From Pseudobdellovibrionaceae bacterium (GTDB lineage: Bacteria > Bdellovibrionota > Bdellovibrionia > Bdellovibrionales > UBA1609), in assembly GCA_023898385.1 (NCBI GenBank), contig CP060220.1, forward strand, positions 2,294,001 through 2,358,000: 64,000 bases of DNA, given 5' to 3'. Shown piece by piece: positions 41,875-49,843 of this stretch. The position numbers and the translations under genes were made by a program. Each line of letters starts with the position of its first letter. The first letter of the stretch is position 1. A model generated the notes under the pieces. That model ran no database searches and was not told where the DNA came from. It saw only the letters and a list, made by a program, of their open reading frames with translations.

Positions 41875-42171
41875 ATGGACAGAACCAATGCTGATAAGTT
41901 CAGAGCCAATATGAAAGAATGGCTGGAGGCTGCCAACAAGGAGCCCGTTAAAATCACTCGTAAAAATGGCGAATCTTTTGTCTTGGTGAATGCGGATACT
42001 TTTGAAAAAATGCAGCTTGATCTTGCAAGGTTTCAGGGCCTGACGGCAAGTCTGATCGATGTCACTCAAGGTCGTGTTTCTTCAGCCACTGAAAAATCAA
42101 CGGCAGAAGTTTTTGAGCGCGCCAAGAAGCGGGCTCTTTCCGCCAAGAAAACCAAAAAGGCCGTCGGTTGA
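41875..42171 (+). CDS. Phd/YefM-family antitoxin
   Basis: A 98-residue protein with the Phd/YefM N-terminal DNA-binding fold: ADKFRANMKEWLEAANKEPVKITRKNGESFVLVNADTFEKM. The C-terminal part is basic and flexible, as expected for the toxin-binding tail. It follows a clear promoter, operator palindrome and AGGAGG site, and its stop overlaps the toxin start (TGATG). It neutralises the RelE/ParE-like product of the next gene and represses the promoter. Confidence 0.9.
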   Translation: MDRTNADKFRANMKEWLEAANKEPVKITRKNGESFVLVNADTFEKMQLDLARFQGLTASLIDVTQGRVSSATEKSTAEVFERAKKRALSAKKTKKAVG

Positions 42172-42509
42172 TGGATGACTTTGAGGTCCTGGAATCTGAC
42201 AGGTTCAAAGGTGAACTGGAAGAAGTAATTCTCTGGCTCTATTCCCATAATCTTGAACAGTCCCAAGAGTTCGCCGATCAAAAATATTTTGAATTGCAGC
42301 AAGAGGTGAACACCTTGAAAAATCACCTCAAACGAAATCCTCGAATGGGTCAAGCCGATGACGTTTCGGGAATTCGCCGATTCCCTCTTTATAGCGGCCG
42401 TTACATTGCCACATGGCTTTTGATCGAAGCCCAAAGAACAGCCATTCTGTTGGAATTTATCGATTCCAAATATCCAAAGGAACTGCGACAGGTTCAGTTG
42501 GAGGAATAG
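42171..42509 (+). CDS. RelE/ParE-family toxin
   Basis: A 112-residue protein starting at an ATG that overlaps the antitoxin stop. Pattern of the ParE/RelE fold: KGELEEVILWLYSHNLEQSQEFADQKYFEL (N-terminal helices), then NPRMGQADDVSGIRRFPLYSGRYIATWLL (core strands with the conserved Arg-rich turn) and ILLEFIDSKYP. Family members cut mRNA or block gyrase; which applies here cannot be told. Together with the antitoxin it makes up the only intact cargo of the insertion. Confidence 0.87.
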   Translation: MDDFEVLESDRFKGELEEVILWLYSHNLEQSQEFADQKYFELQQEVNTLKNHLKRNPRMGQADDVSGIRRFPLYSGRYIATWLLIEAQRTAILLEFIDSKYPKELRQVQLEE

Positions 42510-42678
42510 TTTACAAAATCTTGCCGTCATCGTGGCAATCTGTTTGAGTAGCTTTTCTAGTTCTTTTTAGCTTGGCGATTGATTGAAGTGGAACTGGGCT
42601 TGCCCATCAGCAAAGCTATAAACGCCGTCCAAACACAGGGTGTGGAAGTGGATGTTGAGATTGAGGCTGCCACCAAAA

Positions 42679-42909
42679 TGGTGACTTACTACTTATTTTC
42701 ATCAGCCTCACTGCCGGACTCAGGTGCTCGATTTTCTGATTTATCCTCAATCTCTAGGATAATCCGAATCGTGCCCTGAGGCATTATCCGCCAGTGGGGA
42801 TCTTTATAGATTTGGACTGGACCAAAGTTTTTAAGACGGTCTACCAGTCCATTATACCGCGACTCAGGTAGAGTAAAATGATAGTAACGAATATGTTCGG
42901 CCTTCTCCC
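42679..42909. repeat. 231-bp direct repeat, copy 2 (right boundary of insertion)
   Basis: Matches 41113-41343 with two base differences. In this copy the DNA encodes the genuine C-terminus of the anti-sigma-like protein and the first codons of the kinase, which are then cut off by insert DNA at 42678. The kinase gene is intact only through copy 1. Confidence 0.95.
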
Positions 42910-43780
42910 AGCCCAATTCCACCTTACCGGCCTTCTTACCACCCAAATTTCGAATCGCATCACTGATCGCAGGACCTGAAGTTGAAAGGTCTTTACCTGT
43001 CATGAAGGCTCGGTAGAGAAAGCCCTGTACTGCTTGCTTGGCTTCGGCTTTTTTAACTGCTGTTTTGTCTGTGATCGGCGAAACCACAGTTTTAGGTTTA
43101 CTCTCTGATTCATTCTCATTGGGTGGGGGTTCTTGTGGCGCAGCTTCGGCCATTTCATCCCCGTGGTTATGATCGTCCAGATCGTAACTTTCAGGTAGGT
43201 CGGCCTCATGAGCCGCCGGGCTTTTTACCTCGGCCACCATTTGTTCCGCCGAAAGTTCATCAGGTGGCTGATCGATAACCACAGCGGCCGGTGAGTCAGC
43301 CGACTTTTCAATGGGCTTTTGATCTTCTGATTCTTTTTGAACCTCTGCCAACTGGTATGTATTTAGATTCACGCCAGCTAAATCTGCGATCTTTTGAAGG
43401 GGCAAGAGCATAGCAATCACACCGGCCACTGCCGCTATAGCCATGGCCTCGGCTGTCCAACGAAGGCCATCTGGCCACTTACGCCAATCCAGCGCACTGA
43501 CCACTCTCATCCAATAAGGGCGGTGAGCGGCCACTTCTGAAACAAACTCCTCGGTGATTTCAGTTTTTGAAAGGCGCTTGCAGTATTCAATGCTTTCTCG
43601 CAAAGATTCTATTTCTTCTTTTTCATAGGGATTGGCTTCAAGAAATACTTCAATGGCCTGGATACGCTGTTGATCAAGGCGCTCCGTAACATAGTCGTAC
43701 ATCATTTCTTGAAACATGAAATGACTGAGGGCTCGCTTTTTCTTCAAAGAGGTGGTTTTGTTTTCCATATCAGTCATCAT
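42689..43780 (-). CDS. Anti-sigma-factor-like membrane protein
   Basis: A 363-residue protein with one membrane helix (about 110-128, WTAEAMAIAAVAGVIAMLLPL). The N-terminal about 100 residues form a helical cytoplasmic part (FMFQEMMYDYVTERLDQQRI, YEKEEIESLRESIEYCKRL) that resembles anti-sigma N-domains but lacks the His-x3-Cys-x2-Cys zinc motif. The periplasmic part is a Pro/Glu/Asp-rich stretch (about 150-240) followed by an about 100-residue domain ending ADENK. It overlaps the upstream sigma-like gene by 11 bp. Its last part is duplicated at 41113-41343. Confidence 0.72.
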   Translation of the reverse strand: MMTDMENKTTSLKKKRALSHFMFQEMMYDYVTERLDQQRIQAIEVFLEANPYEKEEIESLRESIEYCKRLSKTEITEEFVSEVAAHRPYWMRVVSALDWRKWPDGLRWTAEAMAIAAVAGVIAMLLPLQKIADLAGVNLNTYQLAEVQKESEDQKPIEKSADSPAAVVIDQPPDELSAEQMVAEVKSPAAHEADLPESYDLDDHNHGDEMAEAAPQEPPPNENESESKPKTVVSPITDKTAVKKAEAKQAVQGFLYRAFMTGKDLSTSGPAISDAIRNLGGKKAGKVELGWEKAEHIRYYHFTLPESRYNGLVDRLKNFGPVQIYKDPHWRIMPQGTIRIILEIEDKSENRAPESGSEADENK

Positions 43781-44231
43781 AGCGATCCGGGTTCAGGGCC
43801 GCGCTTAATCCCCTCAGGCCCCGACTGATTCGGTGCCGAACTGTGCCAGTGCTGACATTTAATCCTTGAGAAATTTCATCATCAGTAAACCCTAAAATCT
43901 GAGACCAAATCAGTGCCAAAAACTCATCTCGGTCTGAGCTTTTATGAAACTGGCGCCAAGCCCCAAGATCCAACCGACGGGGCACCTCCCAATGCTCGGC
44001 GGCCACACCTGCCGGCAAACGGCTGGGATGAAGAGACTGTGTTTTCTCCCAACCCTTAAGGGTTTCAGAAACAACTAGCGACGCCATCTCGCCTTCGGGA
44101 ATGTTTTTCTTTTTTTTCATCTGTCGGATGCGACGGATGGTTTCAATGGTGGCGTATCGGGCCTTGCCACGATCAAGCAAAGAATAGAAATAAAACAGAG
44201 CCACATCGTGAATCTGTTCATCTAAGTTCAC
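43770..44231 (-). CDS. Sigma-70 region-4-type regulatory protein
   Basis: A 153-residue protein. The C-terminal 45 residues look like a sigma-factor region 4 HTH: SQILGFTDDEISQGLNVSTGTVRHRISRGLRGL (about 112-144). The rest, about 100 residues, is a helical region without a clear region-2 signature, so this may be a diverged ECF sigma factor or a different HTH regulator. It lies 3 bp after mreB and overlaps the anti-sigma-like gene by 11 bp. Both positions support a co-expressed sigma/anti-sigma pair. Confidence 0.7.
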   Translation of the reverse strand: MNLDEQIHDVALFYFYSLLDRGKARYATIETIRRIRQMKKKKNIPEGEMASLVVSETLKGWEKTQSLHPSRLPAGVAAEHWEVPRRLDLGAWRQFHKSSDRDEFLALIWSQILGFTDDEISQGLNVSTGTVRHRISRGLRGLSAALNPDRYDD

Positions 44232-44234
44232 CGG

Positions 44235-45281
44235 CTATTCCACCGTTAGTTGCTTAAGCAGATCAAGTTCATCAAGCACCTTGCCCGAACCTAGAACCAC
44301 GCAAGAAAGTGGATCTTCTGCAACAGAAACGGGCAAGCCCGTTCGCTCACGCAACAGCACATCTAAATTGGCAAGCAAGCCGCCACCACCGGTTAGCACA
44401 ATACCGTTATCAACAATATCTGAAGCTAACTCCGGAGGAGTTTTTTCAAGAGCCGTACGAACTGCATCAACGACTTCACTTAATGGGTCCATAAGTGCAT
44501 CGTTGATTTGTGAACTGGTGATTTCAATGGTCTTTGGCGCGCCTGCCACCAAGTCACGTCCCTTGATTTCCATCGTCTTTTCTTCTTCAAAGGGATAGGC
44601 GTTGCCGATGCGAATTTTAATATTTTCAGCCGTGCGCTCACCAATAAGTAAGTTAAATTGACGGCGAACATAATTGACGATGGCCTCGTCGAATTTATCT
44701 CCGGCCACCTTGATAGATTTACAATAAACAATTCCACCCAAAGAAATCACGGCTACCCCTGTGGTACCGCCACCCATGTCCACCACCATGTTTCCGGTTG
44801 GGTCAGTGATCGGCAAACCCGCTCCGATGGCGGCGGCCATTGGTTCTTCAATTAAATAAACTTCTCGGGCTCCGGCGGCGTGGGCTGATTCTTTAACCGC
44901 CCGCTTTTCCACCTGGGTGATTCCAAACGGTACGCAAATAATGATTCGCGGTCGCACAAAACTTCGACGATGTCCGTTGGCTTTTGAAATGAAATACTTA
45001 AGCATCGATCCGGTCACTTCAAAGTCGGCTATGACACCATCTTTGATCGGTCGAATGGCAACAATGCTACCTGGGGTTCGGCCCAACATGTCTTTAGCTT
45101 CTTTACCCACAGCTAGCACGCGGTTTTGTCCGCCACCGGAGTAGTTTTTCTGCACGGCCACCACGGAGGGTTCATCAAGAATGATGCCTCTTCCTTTTGC
45201 ATAAACCAATGTATTGGCAGTGCCTAAATCAATAGCAATATCGTTTGAGAAATAATCAGAGAACTTATCTAAAAAATTCAT
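44235..45281 (-). CDS. mreB: Rod-shape-determining actin-like protein MreB
   Basis: A 348-residue actin homologue that polymerises under the inner membrane to direct lateral wall synthesis. Motifs: AIDLGTANTLVYAKG (phosphate 1, about 16-30), IICVPFGITQVEKRAVKESA, IEEPMAAAIGAGLP, VVDMGGGTTGVAVISLGG (phosphate 2, about 165-182) and GIVLTGGGGLLANLD (adenosine, about 300-314). Full length. Unlike many genomes, mreC and mreD do not follow; the downstream gene is a sigma-like protein 3 bp away. Confidence 0.96.
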   Translation of the reverse strand: MNFLDKFSDYFSNDIAIDLGTANTLVYAKGRGIILDEPSVVAVQKNYSGGGQNRVLAVGKEAKDMLGRTPGSIVAIRPIKDGVIADFEVTGSMLKYFISKANGHRRSFVRPRIIICVPFGITQVEKRAVKESAHAAGAREVYLIEEPMAAAIGAGLPITDPTGNMVVDMGGGTTGVAVISLGGIVYCKSIKVAGDKFDEAIVNYVRRQFNLLIGERTAENIKIRIGNAYPFEEEKTMEIKGRDLVAGAPKTIEITSSQINDALMDPLSEVVDAVRTALEKTPPELASDIVDNGIVLTGGGGLLANLDVLLRERTGLPVSVAEDPLSCVVLGSGKVLDELDLLKQLTVE

Positions 45282-45330
45282 GAATGCGCCCGTTGTCTCG
45301 CTGCAAATGCTGCTGTAAAACGTTTCTGAT

Positions 45331-45360
45331 ACTCTACGTTAGCCACAAAAAAGGAGTCAA
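45331..45360 (-). promoter_or_regulatory. Candidate promoter of mreB
   Basis: On the minus strand TTGACT (45355-45360) and TAGAGT (45331-45336) are separated by 18 bp and lie about 50 bp before the mreB start. Good match to a sigma-70 promoter. Confidence 0.5.
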
Positions 45361-45419
45361 TGCGCGAATTTAGCATGCAGCGTTGATTTTTGGGCCGTTT
45401 TTTCGGAGGTCTTGCCCCT

Positions 45420-45875
45420 ATGAATTACGATGAAGTGTTTACTCAACTGAAAAAATTTTTAGAGTCCAAGCCCGCCTCCACTCACGCCATCAGTAAGTTA
45501 AGTGCGGGAGAAGAGATTCAGCTGATTGTGGATGATCATTTGAATTTAGCACTTTTTAACAAGGCCGGTCAGCCGCTGCTGGAGCAGCGTTTGGCCAATA
45601 AACCCAATGTGGAGTTTAAACTTTCTACGGAAGCGGTGCGCACTTTGTTGGCCCAACCCGGCGACAACATGGCCGACTTTGGAATCGCCGTGGTCAAGCA
45701 AATCGTCGAAGGCGAAGTGAAAATTCGCATCTGCGGCAGTGTGCTAGCGGTGTTGCGAAAGGGATATTTAAAAATCATCTTAGAGGCCGGACCGGATTTT
45801 ACCAAGTACCTGGCCAGTCGTGGCCTTAAAGGGGCCGGAAAGATCACTAGCCTCATTAAAGGCCTTAAAGGGTAA
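45420..45875 (+). CDS. SCP2-like sterol-carrier-fold protein
   Basis: A 151-residue protein. The ATG at 45420 follows GGAGG (10 bp spacing); an upstream in-frame GTG/ATG reading adds unconserved residues. The core resembles SCP2/ubiquinone-biosynthesis UbiJ-type folds: NLALFNKAGQPLLEQRLANKPNVEFKLSTEAVRTLLAQPGD, then GEVKIRICGSVLAVLRKGYLKI. It has no catalytic motif. The C-terminal LASRGLKGAGKITSLIKGLKG is basic. A lipid or quinone-binding role is possible. It is convergent with glpD. Confidence 0.6.
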   Translation: MNYDEVFTQLKKFLESKPASTHAISKLSAGEEIQLIVDDHLNLALFNKAGQPLLEQRLANKPNVEFKLSTEAVRTLLAQPGDNMADFGIAVVKQIVEGEVKIRICGSVLAVLRKGYLKIILEAGPDFTKYLASRGLKGAGKITSLIKGLKG

Positions 45876-45954
45876 TTTTTTAAGTTAGGCACATATTAAA
45901 TTTTGATGTGCCGTGCCAAATCACCTTCACGCAGTAAAATCTTTGAATTCAATT

Positions 45955-47628
45955 TTATGATTGTTGCCACGCCAACTCATGATTTTTGTGCTTATAAAGG
46001 GCGTCCACTTGAGTTTGTTTTTCAGCCTCTGACCAATTTAGGCGTTCAGCAAAAGTGCTGGCAATAGAATCTAAAAACTGAAAACCATGTTCCGGATCGG
46101 CCAAAAACAGAGGAACCCTTCGCAGATAAAAATCCACCAGGTGAAAACACATGGTTGTATCAATGGCATGATGGGCTTCCAGCTGCCATAGGGCACTCGG
46201 ATTTTGGCCTGACACTTTATGACCATATGTTTTTATAATGTCCTCGGCCTCGAGGGCGTGCCGCTCCACCAATGCCTCTATTGTTTGAGCTGAAAAATCA
46301 TATTCTTTAGCCCATTTGGATACCATAAGACGAGACGCCTGCAGTGTTTCCACGGTGGCCCGGTTGTTTAAAGGATCTTTCGTTTGGTTTCTGATAAACT
46401 TCACCACCTGTTCCACTGGACAGGCGCTTAACACCGCCTCCACCGTCTGCTCCGCCATATGCCTGTAGGTAGTGTATTTGCCGCCCATGACAAATGTGAT
46501 ATTTCGCGGATCCGGGAGTATCACATGCTCTCGGCTCACTTGACTCTCATCACCTGAACCGTCTCCCACGAGGGGCCGCACGCCCGCATAGCTGGCAATT
46601 ATATCGCTTTTAGTTAGCCGAGCGCCGGGGAAATACTCATTCACCACCTGAAGCAGGTAATCCACATCTTCCCTGGTGCTATGCACATTTCTTGGATCGC
46701 CAGAATAATCCGTATCTGTTGTACCCACTATGACCATTTCATGCCTGGGTATTCCAAAGACAATACGGCGATCATTGTCTGCGGCCATCACCACGGCTTG
46801 TTTTAAAGGTAGTCGGCTTCTTGAAAGGGTGAGATGAATGCCCTTGGTGGGGCGCATGCGAGCCCGCCAATCGTCCACCAAAGTTTTTGCCACTTGGTCT
46901 GTCCACGGCCCAACGCTGGCGACAACGTGCTTTGCGTTTATTTGAAAAAGGTCACCCGTGCATCCATCACGACACTTCAATGCTTTGATTTTTTCATTTT
47001 CAAAAACGGCACCCTCAGCCGACACATAAGACACAGCCACAGCGCCTAACCCATGGGCCGACCGCAGGGTCTCAAGCACCAATCGGTCATCATCCATGTA
47101 AGCATCAGAATACACATAAGAACCCTTAAGGCCTTTTGGCTGTAGCACAGGCAGCCGTTCGATGGATTGCTCTGGCGATAGACGTTCATGAAATTCGGGC
47201 ATTTCAAACATGGCCAGTGCATCGTAAAGCCACATTCCGAGACCCATTTTAAACATGCCCACACGCCCACCCTCATAGAGGGGCAACACGAACCTCAGCG
47301 GATGCACCAAATGCGGGGCCATTGAGAAAAGGAGCCGCCTTTCTGTCAAAGCCTCATGCACCAAACCAAACTCAAGATTTTCTAAGTATCGAATGCCACC
47401 GTGGATCAACTTGCTAGAACGTGAGCTCGTGCCCGAAGCAAAGTCATTGGCCTCAACCAGCGCCACTTTCATGCCTCGACTAGCGGCGTCTCGCGCCACC
47501 CCAGCACCAGTAATCCCGCCGCCGATGATCGCTAAATCAAAGACTTCCGCCTTAAGTCGATTTATGTTTTCAGAGCGAACGCTCACTGAAAAATCGCAAG
47601 CCATGAGATTACTGATATCAGCAATCAT
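45955..47628 (-). CDS. glpD: Aerobic glycerol-3-phosphate dehydrogenase
   Basis: A 557-residue FAD enzyme that oxidises sn-glycerol-3-phosphate to DHAP and passes electrons to quinone at the inner membrane. The start is uncertain: an ATG at 47628 sits just after a GAGAGG box and a TTG at 47646 is an alternative. Motifs: FDLAIIGGGITGAGVARDAASRG (FAD), GTSSRSSKLIHGGIRYL (about 65-81) and GVRPLVGDGSG later; the C-terminal domain has the typical helices. It is isolated from other glp genes here. Confidence 0.93.
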   Translation of the reverse strand: MIADISNLMACDFSVSVRSENINRLKAEVFDLAIIGGGITGAGVARDAASRGMKVALVEANDFASGTSSRSSKLIHGGIRYLENLEFGLVHEALTERRLLFSMAPHLVHPLRFVLPLYEGGRVGMFKMGLGMWLYDALAMFEMPEFHERLSPEQSIERLPVLQPKGLKGSYVYSDAYMDDDRLVLETLRSAHGLGAVAVSYVSAEGAVFENEKIKALKCRDGCTGDLFQINAKHVVASVGPWTDQVAKTLVDDWRARMRPTKGIHLTLSRSRLPLKQAVVMAADNDRRIVFGIPRHEMVIVGTTDTDYSGDPRNVHSTREDVDYLLQVVNEYFPGARLTKSDIIASYAGVRPLVGDGSGDESQVSREHVILPDPRNITFVMGGKYTTYRHMAEQTVEAVLSACPVEQVVKFIRNQTKDPLNNRATVETLQASRLMVSKWAKEYDFSAQTIEALVERHALEAEDIIKTYGHKVSGQNPSALWQLEAHHAIDTTMCFHLVDFYLRRVPLFLADPEHGFQFLDSIASTFAERLNWSEAEKQTQVDALYKHKNHELAWQQS

Positions 47629-47707
47629 CCTCTCTTGCCATTCCAATCCCCACTATGTATGTTGTTTTTCATTCCAAAACCAATAGACCCTTGCCCCGGA
47701 GGACGTG

Positions 47708-48454
47708 GTGATCGAGTTCCCACAATCTAAAGTAAATGAAATCATTGCCAGCATTGACCGCCATCTCGATCAGTTCTCAGGCACTCCCGTGGCTGCCTTT
47801 GATGCTGATGGCACTTTGTGGGATATGGATTTGGGCGAGAATTTTTTTAAATACCAAATTCGTGAAAATCTTTTGCCAGACCTCCCTGCAAACCCTTGGG
47901 AGTATTACCTCAATTTGCATGATAACATTTCAGCCGTTCAGTCTTATCTTTGGTTGGCACAGATCAATGCAGATCTCCCCATTGATCAGGTGCGTGAGTG
48001 GGCAAAAAAAGCCGTAGCCACCGTTGGTGAACTTCCTATTTTTAAAGCCCACAAGCAGATCATTGATCACCTTTTAAAAAACAACGTCGATATTTTTATA
48101 GTTACCGCATCGATACAATGGGCTGTGGAGCCCGGAGCCCAATTTCTTGATATCCCCACAGAAAATGTCATCGGCGTAAAAACCCGCATTGAAAATGGTT
48201 TGGTAACCACAGAGCAAGAAGGTGCTGTCACTTACCGCGAGGGCAAGGTCACAGGTCTGCTAGAGCGAAACGGAAATCGACACCCTTTCTTCTGTGCTGG
48301 AAATACGCAAGGAGATTTGCCCCTACTTGAGGCTTCAAAGGGCCTGCGTCTTGTCGTTGCCGCATCACCTGAAACATCCACCAACTACAAATCTGAACGC
48401 AAAATGATCGAACTGGCTAACGAACGGGGTTGGTTTTGCCACTCGTACCTTTAA
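47708..48454 (+). CDS. HAD-superfamily phosphatase (phosphoserine phosphatase-like)
   Basis: A 248-residue protein. A GTG at 47708 is chosen because GGAGG (47698-47702) lies 5 bp before it. HAD motifs: AFDADGTLWDMDLGENFF (motif I, DxDGT, about 33-50), FIVTASIQWAVEPGAQFL (motif II, about 133-150), the Lys in YREGKV (motif III) and CAGNTQGDLPLLEAS (motif IV, about 196-210). The helical cap lies between motifs I and II. The active site is complete, so it is probably an enzyme; the substrate may be a phosphoserine-like or phosphocholine-like molecule. It is divergent from glpD. Confidence 0.86.
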   Translation: MIEFPQSKVNEIIASIDRHLDQFSGTPVAAFDADGTLWDMDLGENFFKYQIRENLLPDLPANPWEYYLNLHDNISAVQSYLWLAQINADLPIDQVREWAKKAVATVGELPIFKAHKQIIDHLLKNNVDIFIVTASIQWAVEPGAQFLDIPTENVIGVKTRIENGLVTTEQEGAVTYREGKVTGLLERNGNRHPFFCAGNTQGDLPLLEASKGLRLVVAASPETSTNYKSERKMIELANERGWFCHSYL

Positions 48455-48512
48455 CCAAGAGCAAGATCCCAACCCGCTCTCTGAGTTGCCCAAGTTAAAA
48501 GTCGATTTAAAG

Positions 48513-49832
48513 TTAACCTTGACCTATTATAGCTTCTAACTCGTCCACTTCTTTCGGGGCTCTATCGGTAAGATTACCGTGGCCGTCTTCAGTGACCACA
48601 ATGTTATCCTCGATGCGAATTCCAATGCCTTTAAGCTCTTCTGGCACATTGTCCAAGTGAGCTGGCACATAAAGACCTGGCTCTACAGTAATACAAAATC
48701 CCGGTTCTAATTGCCGAGACTCACCGTTCACTTCATAGGCTCCCGCATCGTGAACGTCCATTCCGAGCCAATGGCTGACTCCATGAGGATAAAAGGCGAG
48801 ATACGATTTTTCTTCAACGATTTGATCTTTCGAACCTTTAAGTAATTTTTCGTCAATCATGACGTCGATTAACTCATTTCTGGCGGTTTCTTGCAATTGT
48901 TTAAGAGTGACCCCTGGCTTAACCATCGCCACCATACGCTTCTGGACGTCTAAAACTTTTTGATACACCCGTTTTTGGGCGCCATTGAACTTTCCACTCA
49001 CAGGATAACTGCGGGTGATGTCGCCAGAGTAGTAGTGATACTCGGCCCCCGCATCAATCAACATAATCTCGCCATCTTTTAAGGGCTGATCATTAAAAAC
49101 ATAGTGCAAAGTGGTGGCGTTGTTGCCGCCAGCGACGATGGTTCCGTAACCTTCGCGGGCAGCCCCACGCTCCATAATTTCTTTGATAAAGAGGCCGTGC
49201 AAAGCTCGCTCACTGACGCCCGGTCTTGTGGCCTTCATCACTTCAATGTGTGCTTCGGCTGAAATATCTGCCGCTTTCTGCATCACTTCGATTTCATAAG
49301 GCGTCTTTCGCACCCGCATTTCACCGATCAATGGTACTGAGTCTTTGATCGCCAAGTTGCCCTTGCCACTTCGGCCCCAACTGGCCTTCACAGTTTCAAT
49401 GACATGGCGAAAGCGAACATCAAAGTCTGTGTTCATAAAAAGGCTGTAGTAGACCACGTCTACATCACGCAATAATGCCGGCGCTTCTTTTTCAAAATCA
49501 TCCACAATAAATGCAGCGTCCACACCAAACTCTGTTTGGGCAAGCTTCGGGCCATAACGAAAACCATCCCAAGTTTCACGTAAAGGGTTTTTGTCGCGAA
49601 CAAACAACACTGTTTCTGGGCTGCGCCCCGGTCGAAATACAAAAACACTTTCAGGCTCTTCAAAACCAGAAAGGTAAAACAAGTTTGAGTCTTGTCTGTA
49701 AGAGTGATGAACGTCGTGATTTCTTACATACTCGGGATGCGCCGGCAAAACCAATGCAGCCCCATTTAATAGTTTTGCTAGCCGATCCCGACGTTCCTTA
49801 AATACGGACATGTCATATATGCTTTTTCTCAT
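48513..49832 (-). CDS. pepP: Xaa-Pro aminopeptidase (aminopeptidase P)
   Basis: A 439-residue metallopeptidase that removes N-terminal residues before proline. The start at 49832 lies 6 bp after GGGGAG. The M24 family metal ligands are visible: IMLIDAGAEYHYYSGDITRSYP (two Asp), HGVSHWLGMDVHDAG (His), FCITVEPGLYVP (Glu) and GIGIRIEDNIVVTEDG (Glu). The N-terminal half is the aminopeptidase P-type domain with RQDSNLFYLSGFEEPE. It lies just 5-11 bp after the patatin-like lipoprotein gene end on the same strand, so they may share a transcript. Confidence 0.94.
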   Translation of the reverse strand: MRKSIYDMSVFKERRDRLAKLLNGAALVLPAHPEYVRNHDVHHSYRQDSNLFYLSGFEEPESVFVFRPGRSPETVLFVRDKNPLRETWDGFRYGPKLAQTEFGVDAAFIVDDFEKEAPALLRDVDVVYYSLFMNTDFDVRFRHVIETVKASWGRSGKGNLAIKDSVPLIGEMRVRKTPYEIEVMQKAADISAEAHIEVMKATRPGVSERALHGLFIKEIMERGAAREGYGTIVAGGNNATTLHYVFNDQPLKDGEIMLIDAGAEYHYYSGDITRSYPVSGKFNGAQKRVYQKVLDVQKRMVAMVKPGVTLKQLQETARNELIDVMIDEKLLKGSKDQIVEEKSYLAFYPHGVSHWLGMDVHDAGAYEVNGESRQLEPGFCITVEPGLYVPAHLDNVPEELKGIGIRIEDNIVVTEDGHGNLTDRAPKEVDELEAIIGQG

Positions 49833-49843
49833 GGTCATCTCCC

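Noticed and set aside
42579..42779. A plus-strand open frame across the right repeat boundary
   Set aside because: About half of it is antisense to the real anti-sigma-like gene. The other half (ELGLPISKAINAVQTQ) matches no family I know, so it may be a fragment of the inserted DNA but cannot be called a gene.
45888..45912. A GGCACAT/ATGTGCC hairpin between the SCP2-like gene and glpD
   Set aside because: Only 7 bp of stem with an 11-nt loop and no T run on either side; too weak to call a terminator.
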